NCBI RefSeq assembly: GCF_050436995.1
Contig: NC_134775.1
Location: forward strand, 3,945,124-4,009,123
DNA from: Anticarsia gemmatalis
Taxonomy: Eukaryota > Arthropoda > Insecta > Lepidoptera > Erebidae
Length of the DNA stretch: 64,000 nt
Direction of reading: 5' to 3'
In this document: positions 1 to 10,111 of the stretch, piece after piece
Layout: the number at the start of each line of letters is the position of its first letter
How positions within the stretch are numbered: the first letter of the stretch is position 1
The notes under the pieces: generated by a model
The model's database searches: none
Told to the model about the DNA's origin: nothing
The model's input: the letters and a program-made list of their open reading frames with translations, nothing else
Made by a program: the position numbers and the translations under genes

Positions 1-1535
1 GGTGGTGGACCGGCTCGCACTTTTGGGTTTGAGGGTCTCCTTGAATAAAACGGAGGCCCTCCTTTTCCACGGACCGCGGCGGGGACCCCCCCCGGACGCG
101 CGCATAGTCGTCCAGGGAGTGGAGGTGCCGGTGAGGGCCCAACTTAAATACTTGGGCCTCACCCTGGACGGACGATGGAGCTTCGGGGCCCACTTCACAC
201 AAATGGCCCCGAAGCTGATTGCCGCAGCGGCCGCTCTAGGTCGGCTGCTCCCTAATTTGGGGGGCCCGGGCTCGGACTGCCGGCGCCTTTATATCGGAAT
301 AGTCCGGAGCATGGCGCTGTACGGTGCCCCCGTGTGGGCGGATGCTCTCACCGCTAAAAACTTAGTACTATTGAGGAGACCCCAGTGGGTGATAGCGGTG
401 AGAGCGATAAGGGGGTACCGTACCATATCATGGACGGCGGCCACCCTACTGGCGGGCGACCCCCCCTGAGAATTGCAGGCAGGGGTCTTAGCGCGGGTGT
501 ATGCCTGCAAAGTGGAGGCAAGAACGCGGGGCGAACGCCCAGACTTTGACGAAGTGCGGAGGACCAGGTCAGAGGCGCAAACCGACCTGGTCCAGAGATG
601 GGACGAGCAATTGCGGTCCCCAGCCGCCGGCCGGGACACGGTGGAGGCGATTCAGCCACACCTTTCACGATGGCTGGGAAGAAAGTGGGGGGTTCTGTCC
701 TTCCGGCTGGTGCAGGTACTTACCGGACACGGTTGTTTCGGTAAGTATCTGCACCAGATTGCGGGTCGGGAACCATCACCGGCCTGCCACGAATGTGGTG
801 CGCAGCAAGATACAGCGCACCACACATTGGTTGAGTGCGCGGCCTGGGGGCCGCAGAGGCACGCTATGTCGGCGTTCGTGGAGGGGGACCTCTCGCTAAC
901 TAGCGTCATCAGCGCGATGCTGAATAGCGAGGGGTCCTGGAGGGCGGTGGCCACCTTCTGCGAGTCGGTCATGTCGCAGAAGGAGGCCGCGGAGCGGAAT
1001 CGTGAGGCGTCTTCCTCCGACCCGCGCCGCCAGCGGAGGCGGGGTGTACGAAGAAGGAGGTATGCGCACCTCCTCCCCCCGCCGTAGTAGTAGGAGTAGT
1101 TGTTGGGCCGCCTGGTCCGGGAGAGGGCAGTCTGCCACCTCCGGGCTCGGTGGCCGGTGCGGATTATACCGGAGGCCGGGACATACTGCGCATCTGCGCG
1201 CAGTCTGTCCCGGCCTCCGAAGGCCCTCTTCGGCCGGCGAACTCGGGGGAGTTTTCTGGCCATTGCACGAGGGGGCATGTGGAGGGACGGCACCTATGTG
1301 TTACGGTGTCGTCCCACACTGTGGACGGGTCCATTAATGGACAGCCGCGTCGGGGCTGCGGTTGCGTGCTTTTAGCGATCCCGCAGCCTCGACATCAAGC
1401 GGAGGAGGCAACACCTTGGTGGTTTAGTGGGTAGGCCTAGCCCTTCTGGTTCGGAGAGCCCCACATACCCCAGCGCTCCCCCGGGCGTTGGGGATGCAAT
1501 TTCATGCATTAACCAAGTAAAAAAAAAAAAAAAAA
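1..1535 (+). mobile_element. R1-clade LINE, 3' part with poly(A) tail
   Basis: GC-rich 3' portion of a non-LTR retrotransposon, cut by the window edge at its 5' side. It holds the last part of ORF2 (2-1087), a GC-rich 3' UTR (1088-1518) and an A-tract at 1519-1535 that marks the 3' end. Base composition drops sharply to AT-rich DNA after the tail, which fits an insertion boundary. R1-clade assignment rests on the post-RT region and its Cys/His cluster; R1, TRAS, SART and relatives cannot be told apart here. Confidence 0.85.
2..1087 (+). pseudogene. R1-clade ORF2 C-terminus (RT thumb + CCHC), one nonsense codon
   Basis: Reverse transcriptase of a non-LTR element, from after the catalytic YxDD box to the C-terminus. 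The segment LKYLGLTLDG is the usual post-catalytic RT motif, and CHECG...H...C near residue 260 of the joined frame is the C-terminal Cys/His knuckle typical of R1-type ORF2. The frame is open from base 2 to the TAG at 1085-1087 apart from one TGA at 467-469. That stop follows DPP and precedes EL, where relatives often have tryptophan, so a TGG to TGA change is likely (inference). The 5' part lies outside the window. Confidence 0.85.
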
Positions 1536-2009
1536 GGTTGCCTTGCCTTCAGAATACTAGGTTATCAATACCAGCAAGGAGGTTTTTGATAGCCTAGTTG
1601 CTATGATAACTGCGGAAACACCTGCATCTATGTTTGTGTGCATAACTGAATAAATATTGGACTCTCCCAAAGGAGGAGCAGTAAAACAAACTTGTATTGA
1701 CACACTTTTCAGTATGCAATTTTACGTGTCAGTGAAAGAGATAACACTAGGATTGTTTGTCTGCTGACCCAGGGTTGAAAAATACATTTCAAGGGCCACC
1801 TCTTCGACGTTCTGGTAGCTTAATATTAGACGGTGAGAAACCACGTTTCGGAGACGGCGTTTCCATGCAACTTGTTTTTTTTTTGTACATACTACTACTA
1901 GTCAGCCGTATGTAGTAGTAATAACTATGTTAGTCGTCGATAATAATGGGGCGAACATATTCTTATTTTAGTTGGCACTTTACTGAACTCCAGGTACACT
2001 ATCTATCTA
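1536..2009. other. AT-rich spacer, no gene seen
   Basis: No convincing reading frame or terminal repeat was found. It contains a T-tract near 1868 and a short tract of TAC/TAG triplets around 1890-1920. Confidence 0.5.
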
Positions 2010-2203
2010 TCTATATATATAAAAATGAATTGCTGTTGCGTTAGTCTCGCTAAAACTCGTGAACGGCTGAACCGATTTGGTTAATTTTGGTCTTGAATTA
2101 TTTGTGAAAGTGTAGAGAAGGTGTAAAAGGTGAATATTTTTTTAAAATGCGCGGTATTATATAAAAACAAAAAAGCGTGAGCGGAGCTGCGCGGGTCAGC
2201 TAG
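2010..2203 (+). mobile_element. Short non-autonomous Helitron (subfamily A)
   Basis: Starts with TC at 2010 (TCTATATATATAAAAATG) after an A and ends with CTAG at 2200-2203 before a T. This matches Helitron rules: 5'-TC, 3'-CTRR, insertion between A and T with no target duplication. The 3' part GCGCGGGTCAGCTAG is shared with the other Helitrons of this window, but the body (TGAATTGCTGTTGCGTTAG...) differs. It encodes nothing. Confidence 0.75.
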
Positions 2204-2579
2204 TTAAGAAATATTTTGATACTAATTTGATAAGACCTCAGTACTTTACCCGAACCGAGACCTGACTTATCAGCAATCGGCTAAACGACCGACCGCGCCA
2301 CCGAGGCAGTGTTTGCTTCTAGTACGTTCGTTGACTGTACGACTCAACGTGAAGTTATAATTAATGGTTTAAATAAAACAAATCGGTTGTACGAGCTCAA
2401 AAAATATTTATTGATCGGACCTTTATATATGGCCGCCGGAGAATCTTAACACCGCGATTCAGAAATGTGCGTCACATGCACAAGGCTCTCTAGTAGGCGC
2501 TGCGGTGCACCCTGTCACATCATCGAACAGGCAGTCAAACATACGTGGTAGAACAAAACGCGTATTTTCGGATAAAATC
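2204..2579. other. Spacer, no gene seen
   Basis: No supported gene or terminal repeat was seen. Confidence 0.4.
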
Positions 2580-2905
2580 CACGCTGGTCTTGAAACATTT
2601 ATCTTTATTTATCATTAGCAATCCTAAACTATACCCTATCTAGTAGTAAACTTCTTTTTGTTGTACATAAGGAATTTTTGAATATAAAATTGTCTGAAAG
2701 AAAATTTTGTGCGGTATTTCGTTTTATTCGGTGAAAGAAATTACGTTTTTTCTCTTAATTCACGCTGGTTTTGGAACATCTCTTTTTGTCAATGAAAAGC
2801 TTAAACTATCTCCTATCTAGGAGTAAATTCGTTTTTGTTGTACACAAAGATTTTTTGAATAAAAAACATGTCAGAAGGAAATTTATAGTGGTTTTTCTTG
2901 GTTTT
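2580..2905. repeat. Diverged direct duplication, period about 181 bp
   Basis: Two head-to-tail units start at 2580 and 2761. Both open with CACGCTGGT(C/T)TTG(A/G)AACAT, then share (C/T)TTAAACTAT or its variant, TATCTAG(T/G)AGTAAA, TTTTTGTTGTACA and TTTTTGAAT in the same order. The units have drifted apart by substitutions and short indels. Confidence 0.75.
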
Positions 2906-3220
2906 TAACAAGATGTGTAATTTTTTTTGATTCCTGAACTTGTCATTTACTTCCTTATTGAGAATGCATGAATAATTAATCAAAGAAAATAATGCTAACA
3001 ACGCTATATCAAGTGTACAAAGCCACATTAAAAACACGGGGCCACGTGTCAGTGGGGCACGGCGCGTCGGCGGTACTACCGAGGCGGCAGTGGAGCAAAG
3101 AAGTAACAACAACATACTTTGGTATTAAGCATGTATAAAACACATGGAGTGAGCTATTTCTTTTCTTAGATACAACACGATACTATATTTGTCCTGCGTA
3201 GGCTTTAACTACTTACATTC
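2906..3220. other. Spacer, no gene seen
   Basis: AT-rich with one GC-rich patch near 3040-3095. No supported gene. Confidence 0.4.
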
Positions 3221-3280
3221 TCGACGCGGAATCGGCTTAAGCCGAGTGCGTATCACCATACTACACGGCTTATCGCCGAT
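3221..3280 (-). repeat. 60-bp inverted arm, copy 1
   Basis: It is the reverse complement of 3873-3932, exact by eye over 60 bases, and includes the self-complementary CGGCTTAAGCCG. The two arms enclose two Helitrons. A third, direct copy of part of the arm is at 5066-5103. The arms border a Penelope-like reading frame, an arrangement compatible with the LTR-like repeats of Penelope elements (inference). Confidence 0.85.
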
Positions 3281-3309
3281 TCCGCGATATAATTATAATT
3301 ATAATTATA

Positions 3310-3554
3310 ATATTCTAAAGCTGAAGAGTTTGTTTGTTTGTTTGTTTGAACGCGCTAATCTCAGGAACTACTGGTCCGATTTGAAAAATTATTTCAATGT
3401 TAGATAGCCCATTTATCGAGGAAGGTTATAGGCTATATATCATCACGCTACTAACAATAGGAGCAAAGTACCAGTGAAAAATGTTACAAAAACGGGGAAA
3501 ATTTTGACCCATTCTCTCTTATGTGACGCAAGCGAAGTTGCGCGAGTCAGCTAG
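3310..3554 (+). mobile_element. Short Helitron (subfamily B), first of a tandem pair
   Basis: Contains the subfamily core AAAGCTGAAGAGTTTGTTTG, the central ACGGGGAAAATTTTGACCC, the hairpin CGCAAGCGAAGTTGCG and the end CTAG at 3551-3554. The usual 5' TCTATACTAA is missing and the body starts within an AATTATA tract, so the 5' terminus is degraded or truncated. Confidence 0.8.
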
Positions 3555-3717
3555 TAATATTATAAAGCTGAAGAGTTTGTTTGTTTGATTATTTGTTTGT
3601 TTGTTTGTTTGTTTGTTTACAACCCATAGCCGCAGAGTACCAGTGAAAAATGTTACAAAAACGGGGAAAATTATGATTCTCTTATGTGACGCAAACGAAG
3701 TTGCGCGGGTCAGCTAG
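3555..3717 (+). mobile_element. Short Helitron (subfamily B), second of a tandem pair, shortened
   Basis: Begins immediately after the CTAG of the preceding copy with TAATATTATAAAGCTGAAGAG and ends CTAG at 3714-3717. The middle of the usual body (ACGCGCTAATCTCAGGAAC...) is absent, giving a deleted derivative. Confidence 0.75.
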
Positions 3718-3872
3718 TCTGCGATAAAAGTATTTGGCATTTGTGGATATTTTCGAGCTCTCGCGACAGCCCTTCGGAGGAATCGACCGCCGAACGTAAG
3801 TGAACAGCGGTCGTGACGGCCGTTCGGAGTAATCTACTACCGATGGAATGCCGACAACCGTCGCAACAGCTG

Positions 3873-3932
3873 ATCGGCGATAAGCCGTGTAGTATGGTGA
3901 TACGCACTCGGCTTAAGCCGATTCCGCGTCGA
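3873..3932 (+). repeat. 60-bp inverted arm, copy 2
   Basis: Reverse complement of 3221-3280. It is followed directly by sequence that runs into the Penelope-like frame. Confidence 0.85.
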
Positions 3933-3944
3933 CAAATGTGGTTA

Positions 3945-4215
3945 GATCCTAACGTTGCGGATACGCTTAGACAGGATATTGCCGTTATTCTACGAAAGTC
4001 CAAGCTGCCGAAATTGAATGTTACTATGGAAGAGCATCAAGCACTATCGAAAGTGCGGGCTAATCGTGTCGTCTTTGCGCTTAAGGCTGATAAAGGAAAC
4101 AGCACCGTAGTAATGGACTCAGAGGACTATGACAGAAAAATACGGTGTCTGTTGAGTGACACTTCTGTTTATAAACCAGTGTCATATAACCATACTGCCA
4201 GAGTAACGAAACGTA
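3945..4215 (+). pseudogene. Penelope-like element, N-terminal ORF fragment
   Basis: The frame contains LPKLNVTMEEHQALSKV followed by ADKGNSTVVMDSEDYDRKI and a LLSDTSVYKPV-type segment. That spacing of an acidic/aromatic lead, the ADKG(N/G) motif, VVMD..DY and a D..Y pair matches the region before the RT domain of Penelope-like retroelements. The RT and GIY-YIG endonuclease are not present; the frame runs into a GAGA tract at about 4230. The annotation is a fragment at best, and the clade is inferred from motif order only. Confidence 0.65.
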
Positions 4216-4420
4216 TATGTCAGGGAGATAAAGAGAGAGAGAGATAAAGATAATTTAATTTGTCAAACATGTGTACATAAATGGTGTTAACAAAAGGCAT
4301 AGGTCCAACATGTTGCGTCTCATACAGACATACAAATATTACATGCAAGCAGTCTGACATTAATAATGTAAAACAAACAGAAAACACATCGCAGGAAACA
4401 AGAAGGAAAACTAAACACAA

Positions 4421-4486
4421 TAATAAATGTCAGTTACTCTTAATACAATGTAATATAATAAATGTCAGTTACTCTTAATACAATGT
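4421..4486. repeat. Two direct 35-bp repeats
   Basis: Units at 4421 and 4456 share 31 identical bases (TAATAAATGTCAGTTACTCT and onward). They sit just beyond the 3' end of the truncated minus-strand LINE at 4513-4845 and may be part of its tandem-repeat 3' tail. Confidence 0.75.
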
Positions 4487-4512
4487 CACACTATAAAATA
4501 ATAAAGTTGTCA

Positions 4513-4845
4513 GTTATGTCAACTTACTATTACCTATTTATTACATTAATTACAAATTACAATCATTTAAAAAATCTTTTACATTATAATAACATTTACT
4601 CAATAATAAATTCATTAATCTTTTCTTAAATAAAAATAAATTCAAATCTTTCAAGCAGTTTGGTACTTTATTATATATCTTAGGGACCATACAGAAGACA
4701 CTGTTCCCCATTAATGCTGTATTTGCCCTGTGCATACATAATCTCCCATTGTCTCTGCGGTTACGTGTACAGACATCAGACATGCGAGGAAACAGCTGAG
4801 GGTTACTTTGTACAAAAACTGCTACTTCTAAGATATATGCTAATT
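4513..4845 (-). mobile_element. 5'-truncated Jockey-type LINE 3' end
   Basis: Nearly identical to 10888-11210, the 3' end of the large minus-strand Jockey-type LINE. It carries the same C-terminal peptide (ORF 4550-4783: NRRDNGRLCMHRAN, then VPKIYNKVPNCLKDL), which is the usual last segment of Jockey/CR1 ORF2. Similarity to the 10.9-kb copy stops at about 4842, as expected for 5' truncation. Confidence 0.8.
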
Positions 4846-5065
4846 AGAATATAATAATTAATATTAATTATACTAATTATAATTATAATTTAATTATATT
4901 CTTATTACTAATTAGAATATAATTTAATTATAATTATAATTATATTCTAATTACTAATTAGAATATAATAATTAATATTAATTATACTAATTATAATTAT
5001 AATTTTATTATAATTATATTCTAATTATAATTATAATTAGTATAATTAATATTATATATAATTAT
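4846..5065. repeat. AT-only repeat block with internal duplication
   Basis: Almost pure A/T, built from permutations of AATTATAATT and TTAGAATATAATAATTAA. Longer stretches are repeated within the block (compare about 4850 with about 4966), and the whole is strongly self-complementary. Confidence 0.8.
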
Positions 5066-5136
5066 ATATGGTGATACGCACTCGGCTTAAGCCGATTCCG
5101 CGTCCGCGTCGCGTGGTTAGATCCTAACGTTGCGGA
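5066..5136 (+). repeat. Second partial copy of the Penelope-linked arm
   Basis: Repeats about 3894-3953: GGTGATACGCACTCGGCTTA, the CGGCTTAAGCCG palindrome, then GTGGTTAGATCCTAACGTTG. It ends exactly where the ATCTT repeats at the 3' tail of the LOA-type LINE begin, so the LINE probably integrated here. Confidence 0.75.
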
Positions 5137-5234
5137 TCTTATCTTATCTTATCTTAGGGGTGGGGGTGCCAGTTAATGCCTGGCTGACACTTCGACCATT
5201 CCTGATCCTTTGTGTCACCCCCTCCTTTGCTGCT

Positions 5235-7735
5235 CTAGACGTTGGGGGGCAGGGCAAAACTTATCAGTTTTGCTATGCACCCCACCGGAAGTAGCCTGTA
5301 GTCTTCTGGTTTAGGGTAACCGCATCCTAGAAGATCCATTCTTTTCCTTCCTAAAGCATCACACTCGCACAGTATGTGTTTCATGGTTTCTGCTTCTTCA
5401 TTGCAGTGCCTGCATTTAGGGTCATCTATGGCACCTATTTTATTTAACATGTAGTTCGTGCCGTAGTGTCCTGTGAAAGCACCAAGTATTTTCTTGATGC
5501 TGTCTTTGCTGAGGTTTATTAGGTTATTACTCCAGCTTTTGTTGACGTTATTTATGAACAGTTTCGAATGGGTTAGTCCAGATATGGCTTTCCATTCTTT
5601 CAGATGCTGGTCCCTGGTGAAGTTGGTTATTGCCAGTTTGACTGTCGCAGCAGGTAGTCCAATTATTGGTTCTGGAACTATTGGGAGTGATTCTGATCCT
5701 TTCCGTGCAAGTTCATCAGCTTTCTCATTCCCATCTATGCCCGCATGGCCTGGTACCCAAACTAGCCTAACGTTGTTTGTACGACCTACCTTGTTCAGGT
5801 TCTTTATGCAATTCAGTACAAGTCCCGAATTGACCTTAAAACAGCAAAGAGCTTTAATAGCTGCTTGACTGTCGCTGAGTATATAAATGTCGCGATTTTT
5901 TGTATCTCGTTTTATAATCTCTTGGGTGCATTCGATGATTGCGTGTAGTTCTGCTTGGAAGACTGAAGCATATCTGCCTAGGCTAGTGCTTATGCTGCAG
6001 TCCTCCGAGTGGACGCCAGCTCCTGTGCCGTTCTGCATTTTGGAGCCATCGGTGTACCATATCTGTCTCGATTTGGTTTGTGTGTAGAGACCTTGACTCC
6101 ATTCTTCTCTCGTCGGAATCGTCATCTTAAAGTTTCTGTGAGTGACTAGTATTGTCTGTATTTTGTCAGAGTTCATATCTAGCATCTCTTTTAGATGAGG
6201 TTTTATGCCCATGTTTGTATGGTTGCACGTCATCATCTTCCTTGTCCCGAGGTTTGCATCTTTGAGTCTTTTCAACGCATTGATTGCCTCTCTTTGGACT
6301 GTAAGGTGCAATGGAGTGATTCCAAGTAAGGTTTCCATTGCCGCCGTTGGTGTTGTTCTGAAGGCACCTGTTATAGACATGCAGGCAACCCTTTGGATTG
6401 TGCTGAGCGCTTTCTTGCATGTCTCTTTATTGGTTCTTGGCCACCATACTACACTTCCATACTTGATGATGGGTAGGATCATCATCGTGTAGATCCAGTA
6501 TAGTACCTTTGGTTGGAGTCCCCATGTTTTGCCATAGGCCCTCCTGAGCATGCCAAAAATTCTTAAGGATTTATTGGTTATATACTCCTGGTGTTTTTTC
6601 CAGGTCAGATTTTTGTCCAGTATGAGTCCTAAGTATTTGACCTGTGTCGATCATTGTAATTCTTCTCCTGCCATCTTTAGGCTTTTGAAGTTTTTGAGGT
6701 CTCTTTTCCTAGTAAAGTACATCGTGGTGGTTTTACTAGGGTTGATGGATAGGTGGTTTTCTCTGCTCCATCTTTCTGCTATTTTGATCGCTTCTTGTGA
6801 CAACTGCGAGACGATCGTCGGAATTTTTCCGTTGACCATAATGGCTAGGTCATCTGCGTAACCTACCGTGTAGAATGGTCCTGTGTTCAGTTCTTTCATT
6901 AGCGAATCGACCACTAGGCTCCACAGCAGAGGCGACAGCACCCCTCCCTGTGGGCAGCCTCTGGTTGTTCTGATGTGGATTGTATCGCCAGCTAACGTGG
7001 AACTGATAACTCTGTTTTGCAGCATATTCCTGATCCATCTGCAGATGGTTGGGTTCACGCCATGTTTTATAGCAGCATCTTGGATAGCTTCGAAGGTGGT
7101 TCTGTCAAAGGCCCCTTCTATATCTATGAAGGTGGCCACGCATATTTCTTTGCTTTCCAGTGCTGCCTCTGCTCGTTCTATCACTAGATGAAGAGCTGTT
7201 TCGGTCGATTTCCCTTGTTGATAAGCACATTGCCTATCGTGGAGTGGATTATTTCTTAAAGGTCCGTCTCTTATATGTTTGTCAATCAGCTTTTCGATCG
7301 TTTTAAGTAGAAACGATGTAAGGCTGATGGGTCGATATGACCTAACATCTTCGTAGTTTGTTTTTCCCGGTTTAGGCAGGTATACTACTTTCACTTTTGA
7401 CCATAGTTTTGGTATATGGCCATAGGCTAGGCATGCTCTGTAAATACGCACCAAGTGTGGTATTAACACATTGACACTGCCTTTTTGTAGGAGTATGGGG
7501 TATATACCATCTGGTCCTGGTGATTAGTAGGGCTTAAAGCTGTCAATTGCCCATTTCAGAAGGTTCCCATCTACTATTTTCCTGGCTGTGTTCTATTCAG
7601 CCCTTGACGTCTTGATGAGATTTTCTTCGCTATGCGTTATATCTTCATCTGTCATTATGTTGATGATAGTTGAGCCTGGGAAATGTTCGGTAGCCATAAT
7701 GCGTAGCGTTTCTTCCCCAGTTTCTGTGAGATTCA
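5235..7735 (-). pseudogene. LOA-type ORF2: reverse transcriptase, RNase H, Cys/His C-terminus
   Basis: RT motifs include SYRPISLTS, FIDIEGAFD (first catalytic Asp), GCPQGGVLSPLLW and the catalytic YADD encoded at 6849-6860. RNase H follows: YTDGS, QAELHAI, LSDSQAA and WVPGHAGIDGNEKADELA supply the D-E-D-D set with the conserved His. A CRHC...H...CEC cluster closes the protein. One frame covers the whole region but is cut by TAG at 7593-7595, TAA at 7524-7526 and TGA at 6651-6653. The TAA sits just before SPGPDG, where a Lys codon is usual in relatives. Confidence 0.9.
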
Positions 7736-8754
7736 GTTAGCTTTTTTGAATAGTCACTGTAGTCATTTCGGGCCTTAGCTCTATTAAAGGCGATTCTGGT
7801 TTCGCGTTTTAGAGCCTCCAGTTCCTTGTTCCACCAAGGGACTTTTTTGGGTTTGATTTCTTTTGCCGGGCAGTTATCCGTCCAGGCCTGTGTGATCGTT
7901 TTCGATAACCGGTCTGCTTCAAGTTCTATATCCAAGGTAGAATTGAGCTTGCACTTCGGGTCACCTAGCAAGATCTTTAGATCTTTGCTATAGTTAACCC
8001 AGTCCGTGTGTTTGGGATTCCTTCTGATCGTAGTTGTGTCTACTCGAGTCGGCCCATAGTTAAAGCATATATATCTATGATCTGAAAGCGAGATTTCATT
8101 TGATACATGCCAGTTAGCGATATGATTGCTAGCAGTGTTAGTGGCTAGGGTTATATCTATTACCTCACCTCTCCGCGCATTGACGAAGGTAGGGCTGTTT
8201 CCTCGGTTGAGTAATTGTAAAGGAGAACTTACCAGATATTCCAGTACTTTTTCTCCACTTCTATTGGTGTCCGAGCTGCCCCAGATCACGTGGTGAGCAT
8301 TTGCATCGCATCCAATAATGATGTCCATCTTGTGCTGGATGCTGTGGTTAACCAGACCTTCAAGTTGTGTTGGGATCGGGTTAGGTTCCTCATAGGGAAG
8401 GTAGACAGCGGCAGAAATGATCGTCTTGCTGCTATCTTTTCCCCCTGTGTTGATCTTGACTGCCGTCAGATCCCTGTAGCAGAAGTCGTGCAGAGGCCAT
8501 GCATTTACGCCATTCCTGGTGTATATGCACGTTCTCACACCGTTATTAGTGTTTCTGGAGTTCCATATTGTTCCTCCAGTGTCGTCTAATCCTTTGATTT
8601 CCCCTTTATATATGTAGGGTTCTTGTATGAGAGCAATGTCGAATTTGCCTCCTTTTAGGGCTCGTGCCAGAAGGGCCGTAGCCGCCTTGTTGTGCTGTAG
8701 GTTGATTTGAACGTACCTTAAACCCTCCATGTTGATGGTTGATTGGGGGCTCAT
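7645..8754 (-). pseudogene. LOA-type ORF2: N-terminal endonuclease
   Basis: Exo/endo/phosphatase-fold endonuclease that nicks target DNA for target-primed reverse transcription. Visible motifs are YVQINLQHNK near the start, IALIQEPYI (catalytic Glu), IIGCDANAHH (D.N), and SLSDHRYI (catalytic Asp-His). ATG is at 8754, 25 bases after the ORF1 stop. The frame stays correct until about 7730. After that the other frame carries the conserved ETLRIMATEHFPGS linker, so a 1-base indel separates the EN from the RT. Confidence 0.88.
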
Positions 8755-8779
8755 TTGGTGGTGGAGGTGGGGGGGGCAA

Positions 8780-10111
8780 CTATGGGTCGCCGCCCGCCTC
8801 GCTGTCTGGAGACGGCTCTAGGAGAGCGTCCTCCTCAAGCGCCAGGTTCCGCATTTCCCCAAAAAGGTCCTCAGTGCCAATGGTTGACACTGGGGATGGC
8901 GGGGCTCCGGGGGTCATGGGGCGCTGAGGTGGGTTCGCAGGCTCCGTCATTGTCGTTGAGGCGGGAGGGTCGCCTTCCTCAGGCGGCTCTCGTTGCTCCT
9001 CCCCTGACGTACTGGCCACCGGGGAGGCATCCTCTAGCAGTTTAAAAATGCTGAAATCGATGCCGGTGGGTAGCCTGTAGTCCCGGGCTTTGATGAACTC
9101 GGCCGAGTCCTTGTCCATCATGACGATTCTCCGCACCGTGAACTCGTCATTCTGGGTGTCGATGACTCGCCATTCCTGTGTTTTCAGGCCCGGGTTCATC
9201 TTCTCCACCAGCATCAGTACCCGCCTGTTGTCCTTTTCGGACGCGGCGCGCGACTTCCAGGCCATTTTGACCGGCTTCGGTAGGTCTTTGGCTGCCATTA
9301 CTCTTATAATTTTATCCTCACCTACCTTTGAGCCGGTGAGCTCCTTCAGCCATTTCGCTGAGGTCTCATCGGCGCAGGTGACGAACAGTGCCCCGGACAC
9401 AATGTTGCCCATGTTGACGAGGGGCGGCGGACCGGTCATTGCCATCAGCCGGTCGAACATCAGGTCCTGCACTTTGTGTCCTTCCTTGATGGTCATCTTC
9501 CTTTCAGGATACCCTCCAAGGATGACCGCCATCCTGAGGCTGGCCGCAACGACGTCACGGTAGGAGCCCTGGGTTTTTGGCTTTTTGGCCTCCCGGGCTT
9601 GCTCTTGTGACCCGTCGCTTACCTCCCTTGCACGTTTGGTAGGTGCATCGTTGTTGCTCTGGAGTGCCTGCAGCTTCCTCAGCCGACGATTACGCCTTTG
9701 TGCTGATGCGCTAGGGCCCTCCTGCGTGCCTTTGGGTTTGGTATTGGGGTCAGAGGTCGGTGGCCCACAGGGGCCCCTAGAGGCCACCCCGGTCCTTCCG
9801 CTCTGGAATCTCCCGCCACTGCTCCCTGGGGCACTTTCGTTCGCCGGAGGTTGGGTCGCCTTATCGACACCGTTCGGGCCTGTTGTGGCCCGTTCGGTTT
9901 GCCTTTCGGGCTTCCCCTCCGCTCTTGACCCAACTTTAGGGTTGGCTTTGGCTCCGGTTTGTCGTGGCAGCCCACAGGTTCTCTTGCGAGACACCTCGGT
10001 CCAGCTACACGAGTCGCTGTCGCCTCCGCTGACGCCCTCAGTAGTCTTTGCGCTTAGCGCGGTAGGTGCTTTCGCACTGGATTGGGTTTGGTTATTTGAT
10101 AAATTATCCAT
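8780..10111 (-). CDS. LOA-type ORF1 (DUF4780-like, Gag-like)
   Basis: 443 codons from ATG (10109-10111) to TAG. The first half is low-complexity, basic and Ser/Pro/Gly-rich. From about residue 185 a folded domain begins (ASLRMAVILGGYPERKM, then VSGALFVTCADETSAKWL, RVLMLVEKMNPGL, TQEWRVIDTQ), matching the DUF4780 type found in ORF1 of I/LOA-group elements; it likely binds the element RNA. The C-terminus is acidic and proline-rich. No CCHC knuckle is visible. The frame is intact although ORF2 is dead. Confidence 0.85.
   Translation of the reverse strand: MDNLSNNQTQSSAKAPTALSAKTTEGVSGGDSDSCSWTEVSRKRTCGLPRQTGAKANPKVGSRAEGKPERQTERATTGPNGVDKATQPPANESAPGSSGGRFQSGRTGVASRGPCGPPTSDPNTKPKGTQEGPSASAQRRNRRLRKLQALQSNNDAPTKRAREVSDGSQEQAREAKKPKTQGSYRDVVAASLRMAVILGGYPERKMTIKEGHKVQDLMFDRLMAMTGPPPLVNMGNIVSGALFVTCADETSAKWLKELTGSKVGEDKIIRVMAAKDLPKPVKMAWKSRAASEKDNRRVLMLVEKMNPGLKTQEWRVIDTQNDEFTVRRIVMMDKDSAEFIKARDYRLPTGIDFSIFKLLEDASPVASTSGEEQREPPEEGDPPASTTMTEPANPPQRPMTPGAPPSPVSTIGTEDLFGEMRNLALEEDALLEPSPDSEAGGDP

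Noticed and set aside
289..1434. Several long minus-strand and other-frame ORFs over the R1-clade element
   Set aside because: They are shadows caused by high GC content; the plus frame 2-1087 has the recognisable RT and Cys/His motifs.
2813..3115. 100-codon minus-strand ORF
   Set aside because: No recognisable domain and it overlaps the diverged 181-bp duplication; likely chance.
3868..3935. Hammerhead ribozyme, as found in many Penelope elements
   Set aside because: A CTGA is present, but the CTGANGA and GAAA core spacing is not met.
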